Part shown: positions 1-7,112 of the stretch, one piece after another
How the letters are laid out: the number at the start of each line of letters is the position of its first letter
Numbering within the stretch: position 1 is the first letter of the stretch
IMG/VR virus record: IMGVR_UViG_3300027971_000039
Coordinates: 1 to 64,000 of that record
From: a virus
Direction: 5' to 3' (one strand)
Length of the DNA stretch: 64,000 bases
Notes under the pieces: model-generated
What the model saw: only the letters and a program-made list of their open reading frames with translations
The model's database searches: none
Told to the model about the DNA's origin: nothing
Position numbers and translations under genes: made by a program

Positions 1-1
1 C

Positions 2-82
2 TCGGGAACGGCATGGCAACTGCAAGGTACATACGGAAGAACAGCGAAAACTTTAATCGACTTGGGATACTGTACAAAATAA
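2..82 (+). CDS. C-terminal end of a gene cut by the window edge
   Basis: An open frame of 26 codons runs in from the left edge and stops with TAA at 80-82; it ends ...LIDLGYCTK. It is probably the tail of an upstream plus-strand gene. Another frame is also open to about 99, so the assignment is tentative and no function can be given. Confidence 0.35.
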   Translation, partial: SGTAWQLQGTYGRTAKTLIDLGYCTK

Positions 83-93
83 AAAAAAACCTG

Positions 94-120
94 TTGTAAC
101 GAATAAAAAAATAATATAGA
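94..120 (+). promoter_or_regulatory. weak sigma70-like promoter candidate
   Basis: TTGTAA (94-99) and TATAGA (115-120) are separated by 15 bp, shorter than the ideal 17, in an A-rich stretch upstream of the DUF932 gene. Seen in sequence only; AT-rich DNA makes such matches common. Confidence 0.22.
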
Positions 121-141
121 AATAAATTAAGGAGTAAGAAA

Positions 142-882
142 ATGGAAAACCAAAAGATTGTTAATGTAGCAGATCAAGCCCATCCTAAAATGTCCCCACG
201 GTATAAGACCGTCCAAACTAATCTTATTGCGCAGAAGTTCAAAGATCTTGGATTCATTGTAGATGGTGTGCATCATCGACGTTCTCGCACTTTGCAAGCC
301 GGTTATGGGCGGCATATGGTAAAGCTATCACATCCTGAACTACTCAAGTCAACCGATCATAATGATGTGAAGATGCAACTAATCGTCACGAATTCTTTTG
401 ACGGTTCTTCTGCATTCAAAATTCAACTCGGGTTCTTTCGGTTTGTATGTGCCAACGGAATGATTGTCGGTGAAACTCTTGAAAGCTATAAGCATAAACA
501 CACTGGAATGATTCTTGAAGAACTAGACGAGTCAATTGAACGGATTGCCGCACAAGTTAAGAATCTTTCAGGACTCCTCTCTAAAATGAAAGAAAAAAAT
601 CTTTCCACTGCACAGATAATCTCATTCGAGCATGAGGCCATGAAACTTCGGAGTGATAAAATTCAGGCAGTCGAGTGGACTGCTCGGCGTGAGGAAGATA
701 AGCCTTTGGATTTGTTCACTGTTTATAACCGAATTCAAGAGGATCTCGTGCGGGGCGGCACTGCTGCTACAAGTGCAAGTGGTCGGGTCCGTGTTCTCCG
801 TGAGATCAAAGGAGTCGACAAGCTCCGTGAATTGAACGAGAAATTGTTTGACCTTGCTGTCAAATATGTAGAAGCTGCATAA
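142..882 (+). CDS. DUF932 family protein
   Basis: 246 residues, near full length for the phage/plasmid DUF932 family. The family hallmark is seen in the middle: an N-S-x-D-G-S-A segment (about 94-100) followed by R-F-V-C-A-N-G (about 108-114). The start is supported by AAGGAG about 8 nt upstream. The C-terminal half is charged and helical. Family members occur next to replication or recombination genes in phages and plasmids, but the molecular function is unknown. It ends before an intrinsic terminator at 920-941. Confidence 0.8.
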   Translation: MENQKIVNVADQAHPKMSPRYKTVQTNLIAQKFKDLGFIVDGVHHRRSRTLQAGYGRHMVKLSHPELLKSTDHNDVKMQLIVTNSFDGSSAFKIQLGFFRFVCANGMIVGETLESYKHKHTGMILEELDESIERIAAQVKNLSGLLSKMKEKNLSTAQIISFEHEAMKLRSDKIQAVEWTARREEDKPLDLFTVYNRIQEDLVRGGTAATSASGRVRVLREIKGVDKLRELNEKLFDLAVKYVEAA

Positions 883-919
883 TATAACAAAAGTTTAGTC
901 TTGCCAAGGTAGGAGAGTC

Positions 920-941
920 AGCCCACGGAGGGGCTTTTTTT
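920..941 (+). terminator. intrinsic terminator after the DUF932 gene
   Basis: AGCCC (920-924), a 6-nt loop and GGGCT (931-935) form a 5-bp stem followed by a run of T to 941. The next start codon is only 10 nt further, so the terminator sits directly in front of a ribosome binding site. Confidence 0.7.
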
Positions 942-951
942 AGGAGTCAAT

Positions 952-1074
952 ATGAAAAAGCAGGACGTTTGTGCAATTGACGACATTTTAAAAACGCTAG
1001 AAATACCAGATGACAATGTAATGTTAGACACACTTTTAGAATTAGCAGAAGAACAAGAAAGGAAAGCAGCATGA
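952..1074 (+). CDS. small acidic hypothetical protein (40 aa)
   Basis: Short gene with a good AGGAG site 5 nt before ATG. Its TGA overlaps the ATG of the next gene as ATGA, which supports translation. The product is acidic and predicted helical (ends LLELAEEQERKAA). Not recognised. Confidence 0.55.
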   Translation: MKKQDVCAIDDILKTLEIPDDNVMLDTLLELAEEQERKAA

Positions 1075-1457
1075 AACATCTTTCACAACACTTGATTATT
1101 GTTAGCACCTCACTTTCGAACCTTACAGAAGAGGAAAACAAAAAACGAAATGACGAACTCACTCGATACCTTAACCTCATGAGTATTCCACACGAAGAAC
1201 TAACAGGTCGATTTGGTGGAGTTAATGAATTGTGTGTCATGATGGACGGACAACATTCAAGAGTAGCTGAAATTGTGCTTCGAGATTATGATCAGGAATC
1301 ATATCTTGAGCACCATAGCGATCGAACGTGTGAACTTGTATTTGCCAATGGACACCGAAAGAAAATCGGTGTAATGCACGAAGTAACAGAAGTAGAAGCA
1401 TTAAAAAAATTAGCTTGGACAAAGACAAAAGACGGTAGATATTTTGTAGCGGAGTAA
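1071..1457 (+). CDS. conserved phage protein of unknown function
   Basis: 128 residues. The pattern resembles a phage family in which an N-terminal S-x-N-L-x-x-E-E-N segment is followed by a G-R-F-G-G-V-N-E motif (about 45-52) and a Q-E-S-Y-L segment near residue 73. The fold looks mixed alpha/beta with no catalytic motif. Start overlaps the preceding stop (ATGA). Function unknown. Confidence 0.65.
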   Translation: MKHLSQHLIIVSTSLSNLTEEENKKRNDELTRYLNLMSIPHEELTGRFGGVNELCVMMDGQHSRVAEIVLRDYDQESYLEHHSDRTCELVFANGHRKKIGVMHEVTEVEALKKLAWTKTKDGRYFVAE

Positions 1458-1459
1458 TT

Positions 1460-1567
1460 ATGACAAAGACAACGTGTGTACATGGTGTTGATTTAGACTG
1501 GGAATGTGACTTGTGTTGGGATTTAGTTGAAGAAGAAGTAAAAGCAAAAGAACAGGAGTCGAAATGA
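1460..1567 (+). CDS. 35-aa zinc-finger-like peptide
   Basis: ATG preceded by GGAG. The peptide has C-x-H and C-x-x-C spaced as a possible small zinc site (C6, H8, C16, C19), then a Glu/Lys helix. Stop and next start overlap (ATGA). Zinc binding is inferred from the residues only. Confidence 0.5.
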   Translation: MTKTTCVHGVDLDWECDLCWDLVEEEVKAKEQESK

Positions 1568-1776
1568 AACAAGAGATTATCATCGGATATAGGAACGGCG
1601 AACCAATCACAGAAGAGGGTGTGTTAATTAAAACAGCAGATCCGAGAATCACTGGCAAGATTTTCGAAGTCGAGGGTAAATACCTAGTGCGAGGTATGCC
1701 CGACAGCCCCCCGAAATGGTTTAATAAACTAAGCGAAGCTATCCAATACTGTCAACCAAGAATGAATGTGTGGTAA
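1564..1776 (+). CDS. hypothetical protein (70 aa)
   Basis: 70 residues with a predicted beta-rich centre, no signal peptide and no motif I recognise. Preceded by AGGAG and coupled to the previous gene by ATGA overlap. Confidence 0.55.
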   Translation: MKQEIIIGYRNGEPITEEGVLIKTADPRITGKIFEVEGKYLVRGMPDSPPKWFNKLSEAIQYCQPRMNVW

Positions 1777-1994
1777 ATATGGCCTATGTTCAAACGACCC
1801 TAACGGATTTATCTAATGGTAAAACCGAAGTTATTGATGGAACTATGAGTAATTCCGATATTGATTTGACTTTGTATTTGCTAAATAAAAATTACAAAAA
1901 ACTATACACAGTAGAGAGTAATCAAGAAGTTATCATTGCATACTCGGCAAACAAAGTCAAGATAGAATTAAAGATATCTAATGGTGATATGTGA
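1770..1994 (+). CDS. hypothetical protein (74 aa)
   Basis: The GTG at 1770 overlaps the end of the previous gene; an ATG at 1779 gives a product three residues shorter and is equally possible. The protein is predicted to alternate strands and a helix. No family recognised. Confidence 0.5.
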   Translation: MVNMAYVQTTLTDLSNGKTEVIDGTMSNSDIDLTLYLLNKNYKKLYTVESNQEVIIAYSANKVKIELKISNGDM

Positions 1995-2089
1995 TGCTTT
2001 GGGTTGTTTTGTTCTTGTATTACGGAGTTATTCCTTATTTGATTGCTAAATTAATAGAATCAACATTGAGAAGGAGAGATAAAACTTGA
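1994..2089 (+). CDS. tiny single-pass membrane peptide (31 aa)
   Basis: ATG overlaps the preceding TGA (TGATG). Residues 2-20 are hydrophobic (LWVVLFLYYGVIPYLIAKL) and the tail is basic (LRRRDKT), as in an N-out/C-in membrane peptide. First of three consecutive tiny hydrophobic reading frames. Confidence 0.45.
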   Translation: MLWVVLFLYYGVIPYLIAKLIESTLRRRDKT

Positions 2090-2181
2090 TTATTTTATAT
2101 GGAATGCTTTATGTGTCTATCGCGATTTTATCTTCCTCTTTTTTTTGGTTTGTGTTGGCTCTAATTGTTTATGGAAAATAA
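2086..2181 (+). CDS. tiny membrane peptide with TTG start (31 aa)
   Basis: AAGGAG at 2071-2076 lies ahead of a TTG that overlaps the previous stop. The product is almost entirely hydrophobic (AILSSSFFWFVLALIVYG) with a final Lys. The strong ribosome binding site decides this unusual start. Confidence 0.42.
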   Translation: MIILYGMLYVSIAILSSSFFWFVLALIVYGK

Positions 2182-2194
2182 ATAAAATTTTTTT

Positions 2195-2251
2195 ATGACA
2201 TGGTTTGGTTTGTTTTTTCTGTTGATTTTAATTCTTTTATTTGGTTTATAA
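2195..2251 (+). CDS. possible 18-aa hydrophobic peptide
   Basis: Open frame MTWFGLFFLLILILLFGL with no clear ribosome binding site. It follows two similar membrane peptides, the only reason to list it. The T-rich DNA would give such frames by chance. Confidence 0.18.
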   Translation: MTWFGLFFLLILILLFGL

Positions 2252-2270
2252 TATTTATTGAGAGGTTCAA

Positions 2271-2498
2271 ATGCTAACTGAATACAGCATCCATTTAAAT
2301 GGATACGGGCACTACAGAGTGAGTGCTTCTATCTATAAAGTACAAGCTACTGACGATTTGGAATGTGAAGTTGAACTAATTGAAGTTAAAAAGTTTGATG
2401 ACATCTTAGAAGATTATGCTGAATGTGATCCAACTGAAGATGAGTTATTGTTATTAGAAAAAGAAGTTGCTATTAAATTCTTTAACGCTTTACACTGA
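2271..2498 (+). CDS. hypothetical acidic protein (75 aa)
   Basis: ATG with GAGAGG 5 nt upstream. N-terminal half predicted beta (hydrophobic/polar alternation around HYRVSASIYKV), C-terminal half acidic and helical. Resembles no family I know. Confidence 0.55.
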   Translation: MLTEYSIHLNGYGHYRVSASIYKVQATDDLECEVELIEVKKFDDILEDYAECDPTEDELLLLEKEVAIKFFNALH

Positions 2499-2505
2499 GG
2501 TATTT

Positions 2506-2862
2506 ATGGAAAAATTTCTACGCTATGGATGGAAAATTGTTACTGAAGAAAAAAAGAAAGCAGTTACTGTAAAATATATTCACAGCTTGATCGAAAAAAA
2601 TGTTTCATTTCGTGTGCTTGATGCTAAAACAAGAGAAGATCTTACACAAGATATGATTCGGGTTCATTTAAATAGAGGCCGAAGTAAAAATGATCAAATC
2701 CTTGACCCAAACATCTACGGTCCAGATAAACCATTGAACGAAGTTAAATACTATTCTTGTAATGATTGTAAAACACCAACAACCAATCGGTTTAAATGCA
2801 CAACATGCTGGGACGAATGTACAGAAAACACGGATGTTGATTTTCTTTATCACACTCTTTAA
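2506..2862 (+). CDS. C-terminal zinc-ribbon protein
   Basis: 118 residues if started at ATG 2506, which has TGAGG at 5-6 nt; the open frame extends further upstream but overlaps the previous gene. The C-terminus has two Cys pairs, C-N-D-C and C-T-T-C, about 12 residues apart, a classic zinc ribbon. The body is basic. A nucleic-acid or protein-binding adaptor is plausible; the role is not known. Confidence 0.6.
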   Translation: MEKFLRYGWKIVTEEKKKAVTVKYIHSLIEKNVSFRVLDAKTREDLTQDMIRVHLNRGRSKNDQILDPNIYGPDKPLNEVKYYSCNDCKTPTTNRFKCTTCWDECTENTDVDFLYHTL

Positions 2863-2873
2863 GTTGAGGTAAT

Positions 2874-3002
2874 ATGATTCGAGTTATTTTTGTATTGGTT
2901 TTGTTTATGTCGGGATGTAGGACGGTAGCAACAAAATCAGATTGTAGCGCGGTGCGTTGTATGCCAGAAGAACATAACCCAACATACTGGAGGCAAAGAT
3001 GA
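2874..3002 (+). CDS. small lipoprotein (42 aa), possible outer spanin
   Basis: MIRVIFVLVLFMSGC is a short lipoprotein signal with a lipobox ending at Cys15; the mature part is 28 residues with two more Cys and a Pro. TGAGGT lies upstream, and the stop overlaps the next ATG. Size and position two genes before a lytic transglycosylase would suit an Rz1-like outer-membrane spanin subunit, but no inner spanin is adjacent, so this is only suggested. Confidence 0.5.
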   Translation: MIRVIFVLVLFMSGCRTVATKSDCSAVRCMPEEHNPTYWRQR

Positions 3003-3238
3003 GTAACGACATAAAAAAACAAAGAGTTAAAAAGTTATTAGATTCAATCCAAGAAGCAGCGAATCAGTTAATTGATATTGGAACTGAAACAGAACCATCA
3101 ACCTTGGTTATGAGTCTTGCGATGTCTGCATATGAATTAGATCTAATGCAAGAAGCGGCAGACAAGTTCTCTTCATTAAAAGGTACGACAGATAATCAAA
3201 CTGAAATAATTGAATTTAAACCAAAGGACATGCAATGA
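2999..3238 (+). CDS. hypothetical helical protein (79 aa)
   Basis: GGAGGC precedes the ATG. Entirely helical by residue pattern with a basic start (KKQRVKKLL) and an acidic middle. Overlaps both neighbours as ATGA. Lies between a lipoprotein and a transglycosylase gene; function unknown. Confidence 0.55.
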   Translation: MSNDIKKQRVKKLLDSIQEAANQLIDIGTETEPSTLVMSLAMSAYELDLMQEAADKFSSLKGTTDNQTEIIEFKPKDMQ

Positions 3239-3696
3239 GATTAATATATCTTTTATTCTTAGCTTTGTTATTACCCTTCAATATCGCAACAAGCAGCTTC
3301 CATGATAAATCACTTAACGCAATCTACAGAGAAGCAGCTAAAACAAATGGCATTCATGTTGGACTTCTTAGAGCTGTTTGTGAAATTGAATCTAAACATA
3401 ACCTAAAAATTAAAAAGGTATGGGATGGAGGTTCATATTCATATGGCATATGCCAAGTAAAACTCGGTACTGCTAGGCTAATGGGGTTTAAAGGTAAAGA
3501 ACAACAGTTGATCGACCCCAAAACAAATATCAATTATGCTTCTAAATACTTAGCCTACCAACTGAAACGATATAAAGGTGATTATAAAAAAGCTATTGTA
3601 TCTTACAATAGAGGAAGCTATAATAAAGATGAGGTAATACCATACTCTGGTAAAGTTGCCTTAGCTTTTCTAAAAGACACATTGAAAGGAAATTAA
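3235..3696 (+). CDS. lytic transglycosylase (SLT domain), secreted
   Basis: 153 residues. Residues 1-19 form a Sec signal peptide, so the enzyme acts on peptidoglycan in the periplasm. The SLT fold motifs are in order: E-I-E-S with the probable catalytic Glu52, Y-G-I-C-Q-V-K (about 70-76, the family G-x-x-Q), N-Y-A-S-K-Y-L (about 100) and S-Y-N-R-G-S (about 122). It cleaves the MurNAc-GlcNAc bond to 1,6-anhydro ends. This is the best candidate in the window for the phage cell-wall hydrolase, though a virion-entry role cannot be excluded. Start coupled to the upstream gene by ATGA. Confidence 0.85.
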   Translation: MRLIYLLFLALLLPFNIATSSFHDKSLNAIYREAAKTNGIHVGLLRAVCEIESKHNLKIKKVWDGGSYSYGICQVKLGTARLMGFKGKEQQLIDPKTNINYASKYLAYQLKRYKGDYKKAIVSYNRGSYNKDEVIPYSGKVALAFLKDTLKGN

Positions 3697-3698
3697 TA

Positions 3699-3962
3699 AT
3701 GTCAACACGTATTCGTTATGTCAAAAACACCGAAGGTAATCTTGTAACCAAAGCACCCCTCCTCGTAGCAGGAGATCTACTCACAGTCACCCTTGTTCCA
3801 GGAGAACTTAGTTATGTCATCACTAACGCGAACAATGGTCAGCTAGTAACACAAGATGCAGCTATCTCGATGCAGATGCTCAAGATCAAGGTGAAGAAGG
3901 AGCTTAGGTCTAGAGGTGCGGTATTCAATGATGAGGTGAGAACGAGGGGACCGGCTGAATAA
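3699..3962 (+). CDS. conserved small phage protein (87 aa)
   Basis: Beta-rich N-terminal two thirds and a basic C-terminus (KIKVKKELRSRGA). Codon use is less AT-rich than its neighbours. GGAAA at 8 nt is a modest ribosome binding site. No known domain; followed by a strong terminator. Confidence 0.6.
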   Translation: MSTRIRYVKNTEGNLVTKAPLLVAGDLLTVTLVPGELSYVITNANNGQLVTQDAAISMQMLKIKVKKELRSRGAVFNDEVRTRGPAE

Positions 3963-3989
3963 AATAGTCCTTGCATCATGGGGGACAAC

Positions 3990-4022
3990 GGGGTAGCTCT
4001 TGGGTAGGGGCTACCCCTTTTT
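3990..4022 (+). terminator. strong intrinsic terminator
   Basis: GGGGTAGC (3990-3997) pairs with GCTACCCC (4010-4017), an 8-bp GC-rich stem followed by TTTTT. It lies 12 nt before the next start codon. Confidence 0.8.
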
Positions 4023-4034
4023 ATTGGAGAGATT

Positions 4035-4235
4035 ATGAAAATTATAATTTATTTGTCTATACTAGGTTTCATATATTTAAATAGTTTTGCATCCAAAGAC
4101 AACGTAACGAGTAGTGTAACCAGCAAGGTAATATACAGAGAAGTTAGTCTACAAGCTAATTCGTTTCAAAAAGAAGGGGGAGGATTTTTTAATATACCAT
4201 TTCCACTTACACCATATGATGCTACAACGTATTAA
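4035..4235 (+). CDS. small secreted protein (66 aa)
   Basis: GGAGAG precedes the ATG. Residues 1-19 form a signal peptide ending near F-A-S; the mature part is about 47 residues and hydrophilic with a Gly-rich patch. No Cys lipobox. Function not recognised. Confidence 0.5.
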   Translation: MKIIIYLSILGFIYLNSFASKDNVTSSVTSKVIYREVSLQANSFQKEGGGFFNIPFPLTPYDATTY

Positions 4236-4334
4236 TCGTTCGCACTTTATGTGCTCACTTACAGTTACAAGGTAATCACCATACGTACCTTCTTGGTACC
4301 ATACTTTTAAAATTAATTCAAGGAGTGGAAAATC

Positions 4335-4562
4335 ATGGATCTTCAACAGGCTGTAAATAGTTTGAGTGATATCGTAAACTTGGGTGAGCCAAAGAAAAAT
4401 TTGTGCATCACTTTAAAGCACGGTGAAAGTGTATCACTACTGAATGGATTAATTGAAATTGAAGTTGATTTTAAAAAAAAATCAAATGGTGTTCTTCTTA
4501 GATTTAATGCCCCAAGATTTGTAACAATCTTTCGTAAAAAGAAAGAAGTAACAAATGTATAA
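4335..4562 (+). CDS. hypothetical protein (75 aa)
   Basis: AAGGAG 9 nt upstream supports ATG 4335. Soluble, with a beta-like second half and a basic C-terminus (FRKKKEV). No motif recognised. The 99-nt gap before it contains one small hairpin (GTACC/GGTAC at 4285-4299) but no clear promoter. Confidence 0.55.
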   Translation: MDLQQAVNSLSDIVNLGEPKKNLCITLKHGESVSLLNGLIEIEVDFKKKSNGVLLRFNAPRFVTIFRKKKEVTNV

Positions 4563-4770
4563 ATACATAACATTATTGATAATTTTATTTTTAATTGGTT
4601 TAGTTACTTCTTGTGGACCATATCAAGTAAATGTTACACATAAAATAGAAATAGATTTAACACAACTAGAGAATTACTTCAGAGCTATATGCGAAGAAGA
4701 ACAACCTCAAAATATTGAGGGATGTGTAGATGCAAAAACATCAGATTTTTTAAATAAAATTTTACTTTAG
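4555..4770 (+). CDS. small lipoprotein (71 aa)
   Basis: Residues 1-20 are a lipoprotein signal with lipobox V-T-S-C, so the mature protein is anchored at Cys20. The mature region is acidic with two more Cys that could form a disulfide. Start overlaps the previous gene by 8 nt. A role in envelope modification or superinfection exclusion is possible but not shown. Confidence 0.55.
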   Translation: MYKYITLLIILFLIGLVTSCGPYQVNVTHKIEIDLTQLENYFRAICEEEQPQNIEGCVDAKTSDFLNKILL

Positions 4771-4824
4771 TGAAAAAATTTATTAATATTTTGAAGGTTT
4801 ATTAATAGATTTCACACTAAATGT

Positions 4825-4875
4825 GGGGGAGACCAGTTAACGAGACTGCTGGTCCCCCCGCTTCTTTATTTTTTA
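4825..4875 (+). terminator. intrinsic terminator with long GC stem
   Basis: GGGGG-A-GACCAG pairs with CTGGTC-CCCCC (4825-4836 with 4849-4859), with one bulged A and a 12-nt loop, followed by a T-rich tail. The next gene starts 20 nt later. Confidence 0.7.
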
Positions 4876-4895
4876 ATATTAAGAAAGAATAATAA

Positions 4896-5120
4896 ATGAA
4901 TCACATTGATATTTTATATCGAACATTTCGAACTTTAGGTTTTAATCTTTCTGCTAAATTAGAAGAAAATCCAGACGATAATTACCTAAGAGGTATGCTT
5001 GAGGGCATTAGAATGGCCGACTCCTTAGTAAACGCTTGGGAGATGGAGACAAGTAATTTAACTGACCTTCTTGAATCTAAACATCTACCATTGCCAAGCG
5101 ACGAATCAAATAACCAATGA
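4896..5120 (+). CDS. hypothetical helical protein (74 aa)
   Basis: ATG after a weak AAGAAAG site. All-helical, acidic, no Cys. The stop overlaps the ATG of a small membrane peptide. Not recognised. Confidence 0.5.
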   Translation: MNHIDILYRTFRTLGFNLSAKLEENPDDNYLRGMLEGIRMADSLVNAWEMETSNLTDLLESKHLPLPSDESNNQ

Positions 5121-5206
5121 TTACAACATTAATTTCAATCACAGGTTTGTATCTATTATCTTGTGTAATGATTGCTTTTGTTTACGAAGGAATGGATGAC
5201 ACATGA
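5117..5206 (+). CDS. tiny membrane peptide (29 aa)
   Basis: MITTLISITGLYLLSCVMIAF is one membrane segment, followed by a short acidic tail. ATGA overlaps with both neighbours make translation plausible. Function unknown. Confidence 0.4.
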   Translation: MITTLISITGLYLLSCVMIAFVYEGMDDT

Positions 5207-5316
5207 TGTTATTTTTAGGATTAGTTATTGGAATGATTACAAATTTTGCTTTTTATGTATGGGGATTTAGAGATGGACTTAAAGAAGGAAGAGCTATTAA
5301 ATCACTTTCTAAATGA
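5203..5316 (+). CDS. small membrane protein (37 aa)
   Basis: One hydrophobic segment at residues 2-20, then a charged tail with R-D-G-L-K-E-G-R, the pattern of many small phage inner-membrane proteins. Its end overlaps the next gene by 44 nt in another frame, so one of the two starts may be misplaced. Confidence 0.4.
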   Translation: MMLFLGLVIGMITNFAFYVWGFRDGLKEGRAIKSLSK

Positions 5317-5443
5317 AATAAAAAAACAACTCGAATCTAAATCAGATATCGGGTTTATTCCCGAAGAAGAATTAACTTATCTAACAAAAGAAGTTCTTTC
5401 TTTACTTGCTAAAGTAGCAACTAAAAGATTTACGGAGTATTGA
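5273..5443 (+). CDS. hypothetical helical protein (56 aa)
   Basis: ATG 5273 gives MDLKKEELLNHFLN, a helical acidic protein. The reading frame is open further upstream but that part overlaps a membrane peptide. No family recognised. Confidence 0.45.
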   Translation: MDLKKEELLNHFLNEIKKQLESKSDIGFIPEEELTYLTKEVLSLLAKVATKRFTEY

Positions 5444-5901
5444 TGAATATCTTTTATGTAGACAAAGATCCTGTTATCGCGGCCCAACAACTTGTTGATA
5501 AGCACGTTGTTAAGATGCCCCTAGAAACTGCGCAATTGCTCTGTAGCGCGTTTCCTCAAGGCGAAGCACCCTACCGCCGCACTCACTACAATCACCCCTC
5601 TGCTGTCTGGACTAGGCGCTCTCGTGCTAATTATGAATGGCTTATTAAACACGGATTAGCATTGAGTGAAGAATACACTAAACGCTATGGTAAGCAGCAT
5701 AAAAGTAATATAGTGATTCTTTGGTGCCAAGCCAATATTGATCGAATCGAGTGGGAGGAGGATTTTTTCACCGAACCCCCAGAATGTATGCCCAATGAAT
5801 GTAAAACAGGCGACACAGTGCAATCGTATCGTGAATATTATCGTAAACATAAATCATATATTTATAGGTGGACAAACAGTGAAAGACCAACATGGACCTG
5901 A
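5443..5901 (+). CDS. conserved phage protein of unknown function (152 aa)
   Basis: ATG 5443 is preferred (CGGAG 5 nt upstream). The N-terminus M-N-I-F-Y-V-D-x-D-P and the motifs D-K-H-V-V-K-M (about 19-25), Y-N-H-P-S-A-V-W (about 48-55) and A-N-Y-E-W-L match a conserved phage family I recognise by pattern but cannot name. The many conserved His, Trp and Tyr suggest an enzyme or nucleic-acid-binding role. GC content is higher than in neighbouring genes, hinting at separate acquisition. Confidence 0.65.
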   Translation: MNIFYVDKDPVIAAQQLVDKHVVKMPLETAQLLCSAFPQGEAPYRRTHYNHPSAVWTRRSRANYEWLIKHGLALSEEYTKRYGKQHKSNIVILWCQANIDRIEWEEDFFTEPPECMPNECKTGDTVQSYREYYRKHKSYIYRWTNSERPTWT

Positions 5902-5905
5902 TCTA

Positions 5906-6139
5906 ATGGATTATATTTTGGGTAATTTTGAACATTTAGAAGAATTAACACAACAATATCGTGAAAGAAAAAAACAATTAAAAGAAAAAGATCCTCTTTT
6001 TAAAGAAGAAATAGACGAACAGTACAAAGACCACATTAAATATCTTATCTGCTTAGAAATAAGTAGAGATATGGCTTGCTCTTATGAAGAAGCCGTTGTA
6101 TTATATGAAGAGATTGGATTAGGTGAATTGTTTGTATAA
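5906..6139 (+). CDS. hypothetical acidic helical protein (77 aa)
   Basis: ATG 5906 is chosen; a GTG at 5879 would overlap the previous gene. The protein is a highly charged helix or coiled coil (EELTQQYRERKKQLKEK). No family recognised. Confidence 0.5.
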   Translation: MDYILGNFEHLEELTQQYRERKKQLKEKDPLFKEEIDEQYKDHIKYLICLEISRDMACSYEEAVVLYEEIGLGELFV

Positions 6140-6221
6140 ACTTTTAAATTTTATTTTAATAATTTGGGGAATAACATTGATTATTTTTATGATTGCAAGG
6201 GTGGTTTTGCGTGGAAAATAA
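6132..6221 (+). CDS. tiny membrane peptide with TTG start (29 aa)
   Basis: TTG overlaps the previous stop. LLNFILIIWGITLIIFMIA is one membrane segment with a basic tail (RVVLRGK). No strong ribosome binding site, but the overlap pattern matches other peptides of this phage. Confidence 0.35.
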   Translation: MYKLLNFILIIWGITLIIFMIARVVLRGK

Positions 6222-6384
6222 CGTTGTTTATGTTGTGGTTATTTCAGGTGAGTGGGGAGAAGACACCGGAATTCACTCTGTTTATTCATCTGAAACCGCT
6301 GCTGAAAAAGTAAGACAAGAAATTGAATCTAATTTATCGGAAGATATGATTGTTTATGTTGAATCACATGAACTCAATGATTGA
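6211..6384 (+). CDS. hypothetical protein (57 aa)
   Basis: GTG 6211 gives MENNVVYVVVISGEWGED; a TTG at 6193 would overlap more. The sequence reads as a beta-hairpin plus helix (SSETAAEKVRQEIE), like small phage proteins that begin with a strand carrying a G-E-W turn. Function unknown. Confidence 0.5.
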   Translation: MENNVVYVVVISGEWGEDTGIHSVYSSETAAEKVRQEIESNLSEDMIVYVESHELND

Positions 6385-6712
6385 ATTAAATGAACTAACA
6401 CAACTTCGAATAAAAGCAAGCGCAAAATACACAGCAAGTAAAATTGAAAACAAAAATAGAAGAGAAGATTTTCTATTTGTTATAACAAATATCTTGAGTG
6501 TTTTAAAAACTTGTCAATTTGAAGAATCTTTTATCAGAGCCAAAAAAATGATTGTAAAACTTGAGGCACAATTAGATGATACGAGATGTCCTCAAAGTGA
6601 CCTATCTGCTTTCTTTAATCCTCGCTACAAATACGATCAACTTGCATTTGACTTAGCACGAGAAGCAATTGATAAAATTGAAATTAAATTTATCAAAGGC
6701 TACTCAGAATGA
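6377..6712 (+). CDS. hypothetical helical protein (111 aa)
   Basis: ATG 6377 overlaps the end of the previous gene. All-helical, with one Cys pair in the middle (C-Q / C-P). No recognised domain. Confidence 0.5.
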   Translation: MIELNELTQLRIKASAKYTASKIENKNRREDFLFVITNILSVLKTCQFEESFIRAKKMIVKLEAQLDDTRCPQSDLSAFFNPRYKYDQLAFDLAREAIDKIEIKFIKGYSE

Positions 6713-6900
6713 GTTTATATCGCTTCACTTGTTCTTATTGCGGAAAAAAATGGGAAATGACATTCAAATACAAAAACGTATTTTGTAATGACTGTAAAGA
6801 CAAGAACATTAAATGTGAAGAAATTAAAAAAGACAATTACTATGATTCAGAAAATGAATCTACTGAACAAGAAAACCAACATGACTATTGGAGAGACTAA
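6709..6900 (+). CDS. zinc-ribbon protein (63 aa)
   Basis: C-S-Y-C (residues 9-12) and C-N-D-C (26-29) form a compact zinc ribbon, followed by a polar acidic tail. ATGA overlaps with both neighbours. Likely binds zinc; the partner is unknown. Confidence 0.6.
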   Translation: MSLYRFTCSYCGKKWEMTFKYKNVFCNDCKDKNIKCEEIKKDNYYDSENESTEQENQHDYWRD

Positions 6901-7112
6901 TGTGTTTAATGTGCATTGAGATCCAAAAAGGATTAATTACACCAAATGAGTTTGCTAAAAAAATTGATATGGTTCTTAGAGAAGACCCAGGTCATGCGGA
7001 GGAATTGATACGTGCCCTCACCAAAGCAGACGAAAAATACTTGGAAAAACTGGATAAATATTTACACGAACAACTTACTGAACAGCTCGTTGATATTTTT
7101 TCTATTAAGTAA
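6900..7112 (+). CDS. hypothetical helical protein (70 aa)
   Basis: ATG at 6900 shares its A with the preceding TAA. Starts M-C-L-M-C and continues as amphipathic helices. Its last 101 nt overlap the next gene in another frame. Confidence 0.5.
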   Translation: MCLMCIEIQKGLITPNEFAKKIDMVLREDPGHAEELIRALTKADEKYLEKLDKYLHEQLTEQLVDIFSIK

